The notes beneath the pieces are model-generated. The model was not told where the DNA came from, searched no databases, and worked only from the letters and a program-made list of their open reading frames with translations. DNA of 64,000 bases, taken from Acanthosepion esculentum (lineage: Eukaryota; Mollusca; Cephalopoda; Sepiida; Sepiidae). Both the position numbers and the translations under genes were made by a program. Below, piece after piece: positions 1-14,200 of the stretch. Where the stretch lies: the NCBI GenBank assembly GCA_964036315.1, contig OZ038478.1:142470565-142534564 (forward strand), given 5' to 3'. How positions within the stretch are numbered: the stretch's first letter is position 1; each line of letters opens with the position of its first letter.

Positions 1-64
1 AGACTGCATTGATAACCATCTATGTTGCATGAAGAAAGGGACAAAACTAAGAGACAAAAATTAA
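1..64 (+). repeat. Partial monomer at left edge
   Basis: The window opens inside a monomer at about consensus position 95 (AGACTGCATTG). This end carries GCATGAAG and GAGACAAA, the variants common in the first 20 kb. The array therefore continues to the left of the window. Confidence 0.95.
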
Positions 65-2590
65 GAGCCCAACACATGAGTCTTTCAATTTTGTTTACCG
101 CTCTTATTGCTTTTATTCTTATTATTATAGAGTTCACTTGGCTATTGGCTACTCCCTTAGACTGCATTTATAACCATCTTTGTTGCATTAAGAAAGGGAC
201 AAAACTAAGAGAAAAAAATTAAGAGCCCAACGCATGAGTCTTTCCATTTTGTTTACCGCTCTTATTGCTTTTATTCTTCTTATTATAGAGTTCACTTGGC
301 TATTGGCTACTCCCTTAGACTGCATTGATAACCATATTTGTTGCATTAAGAATGGGACAAAACTTAGAGAAAAAAATTAAGAGCCCAACACATGAGTCTT
401 TCCATTTTGTTTACCGCTCTTATTGCTTTTATTCTTATTATTATAGAGTTCACTTGGCTATTGGCTACTCCCTTAGACTGCATTGATAACCATCTTTGTT
501 GCATTAAGAAAGGGACAAAACTAAGAGAAAAAATTACGAGCCCAACACATGAGTCTTTCCATTTTGTTTACCGCTCTTATTGCTTTTATTCTTATTATTA
601 TAGAGTTCACTTGGCTATTGGCTACTCCCTTAGACCTGATTGATAACCATCTTTGTTGCATGAAGAAAGGGACAAAACTAAGAGACAAAAATTAAGAGCC
701 CAACACATGAGTCTTTCCATTTTGTTTACCGCTCTTATTGCTTTTATTCTTATTATTATAGAGTTCACTTGGCTATTGGCTACTCCCTTAGACTGCATTG
801 ATAACCATCTTTGTTGCATGAAGAAAGGGACAAAACTAAGAGACAAAAATTAAGAGCCCAACACATGAGTCTTTCAATTTTGTTTACCGCTCTTATTGCT
901 TTTATTCTTATTATTATAGAGTTCACTTGGCTATTGGCTACTCCCTTAGACTGCATTGATAACCATCTTTGTTGCATTAAGAAAGGGACAAAACTAAGAG
1001 AAAAAAATTAAGAGCCCAACGCATGAGTCTTTCCATTTTGTTTACCGCTCTTATTGCTTTTATTCTTATTATTATAGAGTTCACTTGGCTATTGGCTACT
1101 CCCTTAGACTGCATTGATAACCATATTTGTTGCATTAAGAATGGGACAAAACTAAGAGAAAAAAATTAAGAGCCCAACTTATGAGTCTTTCCATTTTGTT
1201 TACCGCTCTTATTGCTTTTATTCTTATTATTATAGAGTTCACTTGGCTATTGGCTACTCCCTTAGACTGCATTGATAACCATCTTTGTTGCACTAAGAAA
1301 GGGACAAAACAAAGAGACAAAAATTAAGAGCCCAACACATGAGTCTTTCCATTTTGTTTACCGCTCTTATTGCTTTTATTCTTATTATTATAGAGTTCAC
1401 TTGGCTATTGGCTACTCCCTTAGACTGCATTGATAACCATCTTTGTTGCATTAAGAAAGGGACAAAACTAAGAGAAAAAATTAAGAGCCCAACACATGAG
1501 TCTTTCCATTTTGTTTACCGCTCTTATTGCTTTTATTCTTATTATTATAGAGTTCACTTGGCTATTGGCTACTCCCTTAGACTGCATTGATAACCATATT
1601 TGTTGCATTAAGAATGGGACAAAACTAAGAGAAAAAAATTAAGAGCCCAACACATGAGTCTTTCCATTTTGTTTACCGCTCTTATTGCTTTTATTCTTAT
1701 TATTATAGATTTCACGTGGCTATTGGCTACTCCCTTAGACTGCATTGATAACCATCTTTGTTGCATGAAGAAAGGGACAAAACTAAGAGACAAAAATTAA
1801 GAGCCCAACACATGAGTCTTTCCATTTTGTTTACCACTCTTATTGCTTTTATTCTTATTATTATAGAGTTCACTTGGCTATTGGCTACTCCCTTAGACTG
1901 CATTGATAACCATCTTTGTTGCATTAAGAAAGGGACAAAACTAAGAGAAAAAATTAAGAGACCAACACATGAGTCTTTCCATTTTGTTTACCGCTCTTAT
2001 TGCTTTTATTCTTATTATTATAGAGTTCACTTGGCTATTGGCTACTCCCTTAGACTGCATTGATAACCATCTTTGTTGCATTAAGAAAGGGACAAAACTA
2101 AGAGACAAAAATTAAGAGCCCAACACATGAGTCTTTCCATTTTGTTTACCGCTCTTATTGCTTTTATTCTTATTATTATAGAGTTCACTTGGCTATTGGC
2201 TACTCCCTTAGACTGCATTGATAACCATCTTTGTTGCATGAAGAAAGGGACAAAACTAAGAGACAAAAATTAAGAGCCCAACACATGAGTCTTTCCATTT
2301 TGTTTACCGCTCTTATTGCTTTTATTCTTATTATTATAGATTTCACGTGGCTATTGGCTACTCCCTTAGACTGCATTGATAACCATCTTTGTTGCATGAA
2401 GAAAGGGACAAAACTAAGAGACAAAAATTAAGAGCCCAACACATGAGTCTTTCCATTTTGTTTACCGCTCTTATTGCTTTTATTCTTATTATTATAGATT
2501 TCACGTGGCTATTGGCTACTCCCTTAGACTGCATTGATAACCATCTTTGTTGCATTAAGAAAGGGACAAAACTAAGAGAAAAATATTAAG
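65..2590 (+). repeat. Mosaic block of two monomer subtypes
   Basis: Monomers with GCATGAAG (T125G) and GAGACAAA (A149C) are interspersed with monomers having GCATTAAG and GAGAAAA. Other local markers are CAACGCATG, CCATATTTG with AAGAATGGG, and GATTTCACGTGG. The 1608-2424 part reappears at about 13450-14266 (offset 11842) and, in part (1727-2424), at 17517-18214 (offset 15790). Several A-tract contractions (A6 instead of A7), for example near 1480, give 157-bp monomers. Confidence 0.85.
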
Positions 2591-3432
2591 AGCCCAACAC
2601 ATGAGTCTTTCCATTTGGTTTACCGCTCTTATTGTATTTATTCTTATTATTATAGAGTTCACTTGGCTATTGGCTACTCCCTTAGACTGCATTGATAACC
2701 ATCATTGTTGCATTAAGAAAGGGACAAAACTAAGAGAAAAAAATTAAGAGCCCAACACATGAGTCTTTCCATTTTGTTTACCGCTCTTATTGCTTTTATA
2801 TTTATTATTATAGAGTTCACTTGGCTATTGGCTACTCCCTTAGACTGCATTGATAACCATCTTTGTTGAACAAAGAAAGGGACAAAACTAAGAGAAAAAT
2901 ATTAAGAGCCCAACACATGAGTCTTTCCATTTTGTTTACCGCTCTTATTGCCTTTATTCTTATTATTATAGATTTCACGTGGCTATTGGCTACTCCCTTA
3001 GACTGCATTGATAACCATCTTTGTTGCATTAAGAAAGAGACAAAACTAAGAGAAAAAAATTAAGAGCCCAACACATGAGTCTTTCCATTTTGTTTACCGC
3101 TCTTATTGCTTTTATTCTTATTATTATAGAGTTCACTTGGCTATTGGCTACTCCCTTAGACGTCATTGATAACCATCTTTGTTGCATTAAGAAAGGGACA
3201 AAACTAAGAGAAAAAAATTAAGAGCCCAACACATGAATCTTTCCATTTTGTTTACCGCTCTTATTGCTTTTATTCTTATTATTATAGAGTTCACTTGGCT
3301 ATTGGCTACTCCTTTAGACTGCATTGATAACCATCTTTGTTGCACAAAGAAAGGGACAAAACTAAGAGAAAAAAATTAAGAGCCCAACACATGAGTCTTT
3401 CCATTTTGTTTACCGCTCTTATTGCTTTTATT
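2591..3432 (+). repeat. Divergent monomer block, partly duplicated at 6.4-7.2 kb
   Basis: These monomers carry uncommon changes: AAATATTAAG, CATTTGGTTTACC, TTGTTGAACAAAG, TTAGACGTCATTG, CATGAATC and TGCACAAAG. The same changes in the same order recur 3790 bp to the right (about 6380-7220; 3790 is 24 monomers minus 2 bp). A few differences show that the two copies have since diverged, for example around 2770 and 6560. No gene or other element lies within. Confidence 0.85.
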
Positions 3433-4925
3433 TTTATTATTATAGAGTTCACTTGGCTATTGGCTACTCCCTTAGACTGCATTGATAACCATCTTTGTTG
3501 CATGAAGAAAGGGACAAAACTAAGAGACAAAAATTAAGAGCCCAACACATGAGTCTTTCCATTTTGTTTACCGCTCTTATTGCTTTTATTCTTATTATTA
3601 TAGAGTTCACTTGGCTATTGGCTACTCCCTTAGACTGCATTGATAACCATCTTTGTTGCATGAAGAAAGGGACAAAACTAAGAGACAAAAATTAAGAGCC
3701 CAACACATGAGTCTTTCAATTTTGTTTACCGCTCTTATTGCTTTTATTCTTATTATTATAGAGTTCACTTGGCTATTGGCTACTCCCTTAGACTGCATTG
3801 ATAACCATCTTTGTTGCATTAAGAAAGGGACAAAACTAAGAGAAAAAAATTAAAAGCCCAACGCATGAGTCTTTCCATTTTGTTTACCGCTCTTATTGCT
3901 TTTATTCTTATTATTATAGAGTTCACTTGGCTATTGGCTACTCCCTTAGACTGCATTGATAACCATATTTGTTGCATTAAGAATGGGACAAAACTAAGAG
4001 AAAAAAATTAAGAGCCCAACACATGAGTCTTTCCATTTTGTTTACCGCTCTTATTGCTTTTATTCTTATTATTATAGAGTTCACTTGGCTATTGGCTACT
4101 CCCTTAGACTGCATTGATAACCATCTTTGTTGCATGAAGAAAGGGACAAAACTAAGAGACAAAAATTAAGAGCCCAACACATGAGTCTTTCCATTTTGTT
4201 TACCGCTCTTATTGCTTTTATTCTTATTATTATAGAGTTCACTTGGCTATTGGCTACTCCCTTAGACTGCATTGATAACCATCTTTGTTGCATGAAGAAA
4301 GGGACAAAACTAAGAGACAAAAATTAAGAGCCCAACACATGAGTCTTTCAATTTTGTTTACCGCTCTTATTGCTTTTATTCTTATTATTATAGAGTTCAC
4401 TTGGCTATTGGCTACTCCCTTAGACTGCATTGATAACCATCTTTGTTGCATTAAGAAAGGGACAAAACTAAGAGAAAAAAATTAAAAGCCCAACGCATGA
4501 GTCTTTCCATTTTGTTTACCGCTCTTATTGCTTTTATTCTTATTATTATAGAGTTCACTTGGCTATTGGCTACTCCCTTAGACTGCATTGATAACCATAT
4601 TTGTTGCATTAAGAATGGGACAAAACTAAGAGAAAAAAATTAAGAGCCCAACACATGAGTCTTTCCATTTTGTTTACCGCTCTTATTGCTTTTATTCTTA
4701 TTATTATAGAGTTCACTTGGCTATTGGCTACTCCCTTAGACTGCATTGATAACCATCTTTGTTGCATGAAGAAAGGGACAAAACTAAGAGACAAAAATTA
4801 AGAGCCCAACACATGAGTCTTTCCATTTTGTTTACCGCTCTTATTGCTTTTATTCTTATTATTATAGAGTTCACTTGGCTATTGGCTACTCCCTTAGACT
4901 GCATTGATAACCATCTTTGTTGCAT
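3433..4925 (+). repeat. 632-bp higher-order repeat (4-mer), about 2.4 copies
   Basis: Bases 3433-4293 match 4065-4925 at an offset of 632 bp, exactly four monomers. Diagnostic changes repeat in phase: TCTTTCAATTTTG (3716 and 4348), TTAAAAGCCCAACGC (about 3851 and 4483), and CCATATTTG with AAGAATGGG (about 3964 and 4596). The match breaks on the left at 3432 (T against C at 4064) and on the right at 4294 (G against T at 4926). No internal difference was seen by eye. Unequal crossing-over is the likely origin. Confidence 0.88.
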
Positions 4926-6063
4926 TAAGAAAGGGACAAAACTAAGAGAAAAAATTAAGAGCCCAACACATGAGACTTTCCATTTTGTTTACCGCTCTTA
5001 TTGCTTTTATTCTTATTATTATAGAGTTCACTTGGCTATTGGCTACTCCCTTAGACTGCATTGATAACAATATTTGTTGCATTAAGAATGGGACAAAACT
5101 AAGAGAAAAAAATTAAGAGCCCAACACATGAGTCTTTCCATTTTGTTTACCGCTCTTATTGCTTTTATTCTTATTATTATAGATTTCACGTGGCTATTGG
5201 CTACTCCCTTAGACTGCATTGATAACCATCTTTGTTGCATGAAGAAAGGGACAAAACTAAGAGACAAAAATTAAGAGCCCAACACATGAGTCTTTCCATT
5301 TTGTTTACCGCTCTTATTGCTTTTATTCTTATTATTATAGATTTCACGTGGCTATTGGCTACTCCCTTAGACTGCATTGATAACCATCTTTGTTGCATGA
5401 AGAAAGGGACAAAACTAAGAGACAAAAATTAAGAGCCAACACATGAGTCTTTCCATTTTGTTTACCGCTCTTATTGCTTTTATTCTTATTATTATAGATT
5501 TCACGTGGCTATTGGCTACTCCCTTAGACTGCATTGATAACCATCTTTGTTGCATGAAGAAAGGGACAAAACTAAGAGACAAAAATTAAGAGCCCAACAC
5601 ATGAGTCTTTCCATTTTGTTTACCGCTCTTATTGCTTTTATTCTTATTATTATAGATTTCACGTGGCTATTGGCTACTCCCTTAGACTGCATTGATAACC
5701 ATCTTTGTTGCATGAAGAAAGGGACAAAACTAAGAGACAAAAATTAAGAGCCCAACACATGAGTCTTTCCATTTTGTTTACCGCTCTTATTGCTTTTATT
5801 CTTATTATTATAGAGTTCACTTGGCTATTGGCTACTCCCTTAGACTGCATTGATAACCATCTTTGTTGCATGAAGAAAGGGACAAAACTAAGAGACAAAA
5901 ATTAAGAGCCCAACACATGAGTCTTTCCATTTTGTTTACCGCTCTTATTGCTTTTATTCTTATTATTATAGATTTCACGTGGCTATTGGCTACTCCCTTA
6001 TACTGCATTGATAACCATCTTTGTTGCATTAAGAAAGGGACAAAACTAAGAGAAAAATATTAA
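4926..6063 (+). repeat. Run of GATTTCACGTGG monomers
   Basis: Most monomers here carry G68T and T74G (GATTTCACGTGG), with GCATGAAG and GAGACAAA. One has a C deleted in GAGCCAACAC (near 5434), giving a 157-bp monomer. Near 6001 the usual CTTAGACTGC becomes CTTATACTGC. The subtype is the same as in runs at about 14.1-15.7 kb and 18.1-18.8 kb. Confidence 0.8.
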
Positions 6064-9000
6064 GAGCCCAACACATGAGTCTTTCCATTTGGTTTACCGC
6101 TCTTATTGTATTTATTCTTATTATTATAGAGTTCACTTGGCTATTGGCTACTCCCTTAGACTGCATTGATAACCATCATTGTTGCATTAAGAAAGGGACA
6201 AAACTAAGAGAAAAAAATTAAGAGCCCAACACATGAGTCTTTCCATTTTGTTTACCGCTCTTATTGTTTTGATTTTTATTATTATAGAGTTCACTTGGCT
6301 ATTGGCTACTCCCTTAGACTGCATTGATAACCATCTTTGTTGCATTAAGAAAGGGACAAAACTAAGAGAAAAATATTAAGAGCCCAACACATGAGTCTTT
6401 CCATTTGGTTTACCGCTCTTATTGTATTTATTCTTATTATTATAGAGTTCACTTGGCTATTGGCTACTCCCTTAGACTGCATTGATAACCATCATTGTTG
6501 CATTAAGAAAGGGACAAAACTATAAGAAAAAAATTAAGAGCCCAACACATGAGTCTTTCCATTTTGTTTACAGATCTTATTGCTTTTATTTTTATTATTA
6601 TAGAGTTCACTTGGCTATTGGCTACTCCCTTAGACTGCATTGATAACCATCTTTGTTGAACAAAGAAAGGGACAAAACTAAGAGAAAAATATTAAGAGCC
6701 CAACACATGAGTCTTTCCATTTTGTTTACCGCTCTTATTGCCTTTATTCTTATTATTATAGATTTCACGTGGCTATTGGCTACTCCCTTAGACTGCATTG
6801 ATAACCATCTTTGTTGCATTAAGAAAGAGACAAAACTAAGAGAAAAAAATTAAGAGCCCAACACATGAGTCTTTCCATTTTGTTTACCGCTCTTATTGCT
6901 TTTATTCTTATTATTATAGAGTTCACTTGGCTATTGGCTACTCCCTTAGACGTCATTGATAACCATCTTTGTTGCATTAAGAAAGGGACAAAACTAAGAG
7001 AAAAAAATTAAGAGCCCAACACATGAATCTTTCCATTTTGTTTACCGCTCTTATTGCTTTTATTCTTATTATTATAGAGTTCACTTGGCTATTGGCTACT
7101 CCTTTAGACTGCATTGATAACCATCTTTGTTGCACAAAGAAAGGGACAAAACTAAGAGAAAAAAATTAAGAGCCCAACACATGAGTCTTTCCATTTTGTT
7201 TACCGCTCTTATTGCTTTTATTCTTATTATTATAGAGTTCACTTGGCTATTGGCTACTCAATTAGACTGCATTGATAACCATCTTTGTTGCATTAAGAAA
7301 GGGACAAAACTAAAAGAAAATATTAAGAGGGCAACACATGAATCTTTCCATTTTGTTTACCGCTCTTATTGCTTTTATTCTTATTATTATAGAGTTCACT
7401 TGGCTATTGGCTACTCCCTTAGACTGCATTGATAACCATCTTTGTTGCATTAAGAAATGGACAAAACTAAGAGAAAAATATTAAGAGCCCAACACATGAG
7501 TCTTTCCATTTGGTTTACCGCTCTTATTGTTTTTATTCTTATTATTATAGAGTTCACTTGGCTATTGGCTACTCCCTTAGACTGCATTGATAACCATCAT
7601 TGTTGCATTAAGAAAGGGACAAAACTAAGAGAAAAAAATTAAGAGCCCAACACATGAGTCTTCCCATTTTGTTTACCGCTCTTATTGCTTTTATTTTTAT
7701 TATTATAGAGTTCACTTGGCTATTGGCTACTCCCTTAGACTGCATTGATAACCATCTTTGTTGAACAAAGAAAGGGACAAAACTAAGAGAAAAATATTAA
7801 GAGCCCAACACATGAGTCTTTCCATTTTGTTTACCGCTCTTATTGCCTTTATTCTTATTATTATAGATTTCACGTGGCTATTGGCTACTCCCTTGGACTG
7901 CATTGATAACCATCTTTGTTGCATTAAGAAAGAAACAAAACAAAGAGAAAAAAATTAAGTGCCCAACACATGAGTCTTTCCATTTTGTTTACCGCTCTTA
8001 TTGCTTTTATTCTTATTATTATAGAGTTCATTTGGCTATTGGCTACTCCCTTAGACTGCATTGATAACCATCTTTGTTGCATTAAGAAAGGGACAAAACT
8101 AAGAGAAAAAAAATAAGGGCCCAACACATGAGTCTTTCCATTTTGTTTACCGCTCTTATTGCTTTTATTCTTATTATTATAGAGTTCACTTGGCTATTGG
8201 CTACTCCCTTAGACTGCATTGATAACCATCTTTGTTGCATTAAGAAAGGGACAAAAGTAAGAGAAAAAATTAAGAGCCCAACACATGAGTCTTTCCATTT
8301 TGTTTACCGCTCTTATTGCTTTTATTCTTATTATTATAGAGTTCACTTGGCTATTGGCTACTCCCTTAGACTGCATTGATAACCATCTTTGTTGCACAAA
8401 GAAAGGGACAAAACTAAGAGAAAAAAATTAAGAGCCCAAAACATGAGTCTTTCCATTTTGTTTACCGCTCTTATTGTTTTTATTCTTATTATTATAGATT
8501 TCACTTGGCTATTGGCTACACCCTTAGACTGCATTGATAACCATCTTTGTTGCATTAAGAAAGGGACAAAACTAAGAGAAAAAAATTAAGAGCCCAACAC
8601 ATGAGTCTTTCCATTTGGTTTACCGCTCTTATTGTTTTTATTCTTATTATTATAGAGTTCACTTGGCTATTGGCTACTCCCTTAGACTGCATTGATAACC
8701 ATCTTTGTTGCATTAAGAAAGGGACAAAACTAAGAGAAAAAAATCAAGAGACCAACACATGAGTCTTACCATTTTGTTTACCACTCTTATTGCTTTTATT
8801 CTTATTATTATAGAGTTCACTTTGCTATTGGCTACTCCCTTAGACTGCATTGATAACCATCTTTGTTGAACAGAGAAAGGGACAAAACTAAGAGAAAAAT
8901 ATTAAGAGCCCAACACATGAGTCTTTCCATTTTTGTTTACCGCTCTTATTGCTTTTATTCTTATCATTATAGAGTTCACTTGGCTATTGGCTACTCCCTT

Positions 9001-11275
9001 AGACTGCATTGATAACCATCTTTGTTGCATTAAGAAAGGGACAAAACTAAGAGAAAAGAATTAAGAGCCCAACACATGAGTCTTTCCATTTTGTTTACCG
9101 CTCTTATTGCGTTTATTCTTATTATTATAGAGTTCACTTGGCTATTGGCTACTACCTTAGATTGCATTGATAACCATCTTTGTTGAACAAAGAAAGGGAC
9201 AAAACTAAGAGAAAAATATTAAGGGCCCAACACATGAGTCTTTCCATTTTGTTTACCGCTCTTATTGTTTTATTCTTATTATTATAGAGTTCACGTGGCT
9301 ATTGGCTACTCCCTTAGACTGCATTGATAACCATCTTTGTTGCATTAAGAAAGGGACAAAACTAAGAGAAAAAAATTAAGAGCCCAACACATGAGTCTTT
9401 CCATTTTGTTTACCGCTCTTATTGCTTTTATTCTTATTATTATAGAGTTCACTTGGCTATTGGCTACTCCCTTAGACTGCATTGATAACCATCTTTGTTG
9501 CATTAAGAAAGGCACAAAACTAAGAGAAAAAAATTAAGAGCCCAACACATGAGTCTTTCCATTTTGTTTACCGCTCTTATTGCTTTTATTCTTATTATTA
9601 TAGAGTTCACTTGGCTATTGGCTACTCCCTTAGACTGCATTGATAACCATCTTTGTTGCATTAAGAAAGGCACAAAACTAAGAGAAAAAAATTAAGAGCC
9701 CAACACATGAGTCTTTCCATTTTGTTTACCGCTCTTATTGCTTTTATTCTTATTATTATAGAGTTCACTTGGCTATTGGCTACTCCCTTAGACTGCAATG
9801 ATAACCATCTTTGTTGCATTAAGAAAGGGACAAAACTAAGAGAAAAAAATTAAGAGCCCAACACATGATACTTTCCATTTTGTTTACCGCTCTTATTGCT
9901 TTTATTCTTATTATTATAGAGTTCATTTGGCTATTGGCTACTCCCTTAGACTGCATTGATAACCATCTTTGTTGCATTAAGAAAGGGACAAAACTAAGAG
10001 AAAAAAATTAAGAGCCCAACTCATGAGTCTTTCCATTTTGTAAACCGCTCTTATTGCTTTTATTCTTATTATTATAAAGTTCACTTGGCTATTGGCTACT
10101 CCCATAGACTGCATTGATACCCATCTTTGTTGCATTAAGAAAGGGACAAAACTAAGAGAAAAAAATTAAGAGCCCAACACATGAGTCTTTCCATTTTGTT
10201 TACCGCTCTTATTGCTTTTATTCTTATTATTATAGAGTTCACTTGGCTATTGGCTACTCCCTTAGACTGCATTGATAACCATCTTTGTTGCATGAAGAAA
10301 GGGACAAAACTAAGAGAAAAAAATTAAGAGCCCAACACATGAGTCTTTCCATTTTGTTTACCGCTCTTATTGCTTTTATTCTTATTATTATAGAGTTCCC
10401 TTGGCTATTGGCTACTCCCTTAGACTGCATTGATAACAATCTTTGTTGCATTAAGAAAGGGACAAAACTAAGAGAAAAAAATTAAGAGCCCAACGCATGA
10501 GTCTTTCCATTTTGTTTACCGCTCTTATTGCTTTTATTCTTATTATTATAGAGTTCACTTGGCTATTGGCTACTCCCTTAGACTGCATTGATAACCATAT
10601 TTGTTGCACTAAGAAAGGGACAAAACTAAGAGAAAAAAATTAAGACCCCAACACATGAGTCTTTCCATTTTGTTTACCGCTCTTATTGCTATTATTCTTA
10701 TTATTATAGAGTTCACTTGGCTATTGGCTACTCCCTTAGACTGCATTGATAACCATCTTTGTTGCATTAAGAAAGGGACAAAACTAAGAGAAAAAAATTA
10801 AGAGCCCAACACATGAGTCTTTCCATTTTGTTTACCGCTCTTATTGCTTTTATTCTTATTATTATAGAGTTCACTTGGCTATTGGCTATTCCCATAGACT
10901 GCATTGATAACAATCTTTGTTGCATTAAGAAAGGGACAAAACTAAGAGAAAAAAATTAAGAGCCCAACGCATGAGACTTTCCATTTTGTTTACCGCTCTT
11001 ATTGCTTTTATTCTTATTATTATAGAGTTCACTTGGCTATTGGCTACTCCCTTAGACTGCATTGATAACCATCTTTGTTGCATTAAGAAAGGGACAAAAC
11101 TAAGAGAAAAATATTAAGAGCCCAACACATGAGTCTTTCAATTTTGTTTACCGCTCTTATTGCTTTTATTCTTATTATTATAGAGTTCACTTGGCTATTG
11201 GCTACTCCCTTAGACTGCATTGATAACCATCTTTGTTGCATGAAGAAAGGGACAAAACTAAGAGACAAAAATTAA
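6064..11275 (+). repeat. Most heterogeneous part of the array
   Basis: Neighbouring monomers differ more here than elsewhere and carry many private changes. Examples are GAACAGAG (8869), CCATTTTTG with an extra T (about 8930), TTGTTTTATTC with a base lost (about 9265), TACTACCTTAGATTGC (about 9150), GTAAACCGC (10040) and CATGATAC (about 9865). GCATTAAG with A7 dominates. A short imperfect 1105-bp repeat links 6653-6850 with 7758-7955. No HOR extends through the block. It may be older, less recently homogenised sequence. Confidence 0.78.
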
Positions 11276-14200
11276 GAGCCCAACACATGAGTCTTTCCAT
11301 TTTGTTTACCGCTCTTATTGCTTTTATTCTTATTATTATAGAGTTCACTTGGCTATTGGCTACTCCCTTAGACTGCATTGATAACCATCTTTGTTGCATG
11401 AAGAAAGGGACAAAACTAAGAGACAAAAATTAAGAGCCCAACACATGAGTCTTTCCATTTTGTTTACCGCTCTTATTGCTTTTATTCTTATTATTATAGA
11501 GTTCACTTGGCTATTGGCTACTCCCTTAGACTGCATTGATAACCATCTTTGTTGCATGAAGAAAGGGACAAAACTAAGAGACAAAAATTAAGAGCCCAAC
11601 ACATGAGTCTTTCCATTTTGTTTACCGCTCTTATTGCTTTTATTCTTATTATTATAGAGTTCACTTGGCTATTGGCTACTCCCTTAGACTGCATTGATAA
11701 CCATCTTTGTTGCATGAAGAAAGGGACAAAACTAAGAGACAAAAATTAAGAGCCCAACACATGAGTCTTTCCATTTTGTTTACCGCTCTTATTGCTTTTA
11801 TTCTTATTATTATAGAGTTCACTTGGCTATTGGCTACTCCCTTAGACTGCATTGATAACCATCTTTGTTGCATGAAGAAAGGGACAAAACTAAGAGACAA
11901 AAATTAAGAGCCCAACACATGAGTCTTTCAATTTTGTTTACCGCTCTTATTGCTTTTATTCTTATTATTATAGAGTTCACTTGGCTATTGGCTACTCCCT
12001 TAGACTGCATTGATAACCATCTTTGTTGCATTAAGAAAGGGACAAAACTAAGAGAAAAAAATTAAGAGCCCAACGCATGAGTCTTTCCATTTTGTTTACC
12101 GCTCTTATTGCTTTTATTCTTATTATTATAGAGTTCACTTGGCTATTGGCTACTCCCTTAGACTGCATTGATAACCATATTTGTTGCATTAAGAATGGGA
12201 CAAAACTAAGAGAAAAAAATTAAGAGCCCAACACATGAGTCTTTCCATTTTGTTTACCGCTCTTATTGCTTTTATTCTCATTATTATAGAGTTCACTTGG
12301 CTATTGGCTACTCCCTTAGACTGCATTGATAACCATCTTTGTTGCATGAAGAAAGGGAAAAAACTAAGAGACAAAAATTAAGAGCCCAACACATGAGTCT
12401 TTCCATTTTGTTTACCGCTCTTATTGCTTTTATTCTTATTATTATAGAGTTCACTTGGCTATTGGCTACTCCCTTAGACTGCATTGATAACCATCTTTGT
12501 TGCATTAAGAAAGGGACAAAACTAAGAGAAAAAATTAAGAGCCCAACACATGAGTCTTTCCATTTTGTTTACCGCTCTTATTGCTTTTATTCTTATTATT
12601 ATAGAGTTCACTTGGCTATTGGCTACTCCCTTAGACTGCATTGATAACCATATTTGTTGCATTAAGAATGGGACAAAACTAAGAGAAAAAAATTAAGAGC
12701 CCAACACGTGAGTCTTTCCATTTTGTTTACCGCTCTTATTGCTTTTATTCTTATTATTATAGATTTCACGTGGCTATTGGCTACTCCCTTAGACTGCATT
12801 GATAACCATCTTTGTTGCATTAAGAAAGGGACAAAACTAAGAGAAAAAATTAAGAGCCCAACACATGAGTCTTTCCATTTTGTTTACCGCTCTTATTGCT
12901 TTTATTCTTATTATTATAGAGTTCACTTGGCTATTGGCTACTCCCTTAGACTGCATTGATAACCATCTTTGTTGCATTAAGAAAGGGACAAAACTAAGAG
13001 ACAAAAATTAAGAGCCCAACACATGAGTCTTTCCATTTTGTTTACCGCTCTTATTGCTTTTATTCTTATTATTATAGAGTTCACTTGGCTATTGGCTACT
13101 CCCTTAGACTGCATTGATAACCATCTTTGTTGCATGAAGAAAGGGACAAAACTAAGAGACAAAAATTAAGAGCCCAACACATGAGTCTTTCCATTTTGTT
13201 TACCGCTCTTATTGCTTTTATTCTTATTATTATAGAGTTCACTTGGCTATTGGCTACTCCCTTAGACTGCATTGATAACCATCTTTGTTGCATTAAGAAA
13301 GGGACAAAACTAAGAGAAAAAATTAAGAGCCCAACACATGAGTCTTTCCATTTTGTTTACCGCTCTTATTGCTTTTATTCTTATTATTATAGAGTTCACT
13401 TGGCTATTGGCTACTCCCTTAGACTGCATTGATAACCATATTTGTTGCATTAAGAATGGGACAAAACTAAGAGAAAAAAATTAAGAGCCCAACACATGAG
13501 TCTTTCCATTTTGTTTACCGCTCTTATTGCTTTTATTCTTATTATTATAGATTTCACGTGGCTATTGGCTACTCCCTTAGACTGCATTGATAACCATCTT
13601 TGTTGCATGAAGAAAGGGACAAAACTAAGAGACAAAAATTAAGAGCCCAACACATGAGTCTTTCCATTTTGTTTACCACTCTTATTGCTTTTATTCTTAT
13701 TATTATAGAGTTCACTTGGCTATTGGCTACTCCCTTAGACTGCATTGATAACCATCTTTGTTGCATTAAGAAAGGGACAAAACTAAGAGAAAAAATTAAG
13801 AGCCCAACACATGAGTCTTTCCATTTTGTTTACTGCTCTTATTGCTTTTATTCTTATTATTATAGAGTTCACTTGGCTATTGGCTACTCCCTTAGCCTGC
13901 ATTGATAACCATCTTTGTTGCATTAAGAAAGGGACAAAACTAAGAGACAAAAATTAAGAGCCCAACACATGAGTCTTTCCATTTTGTTTACCGCTCTTAT
14001 TGCTTTTATTCTTATTATTATAGAGTTCACTTGGCTATTGGCTAATCCCTTAGACTGCATTGATAACCATCTTTGTTGCATGAAGAAAGGGACAAAACTA
14101 AGAGACAAAAATTAAGAGCCCAACACATGAGTCTTTCCATTTTGTTTACCGCTCTTATTGCTTTTATTCTTATTATTATAGATTTCACGTGGCTATTGGC

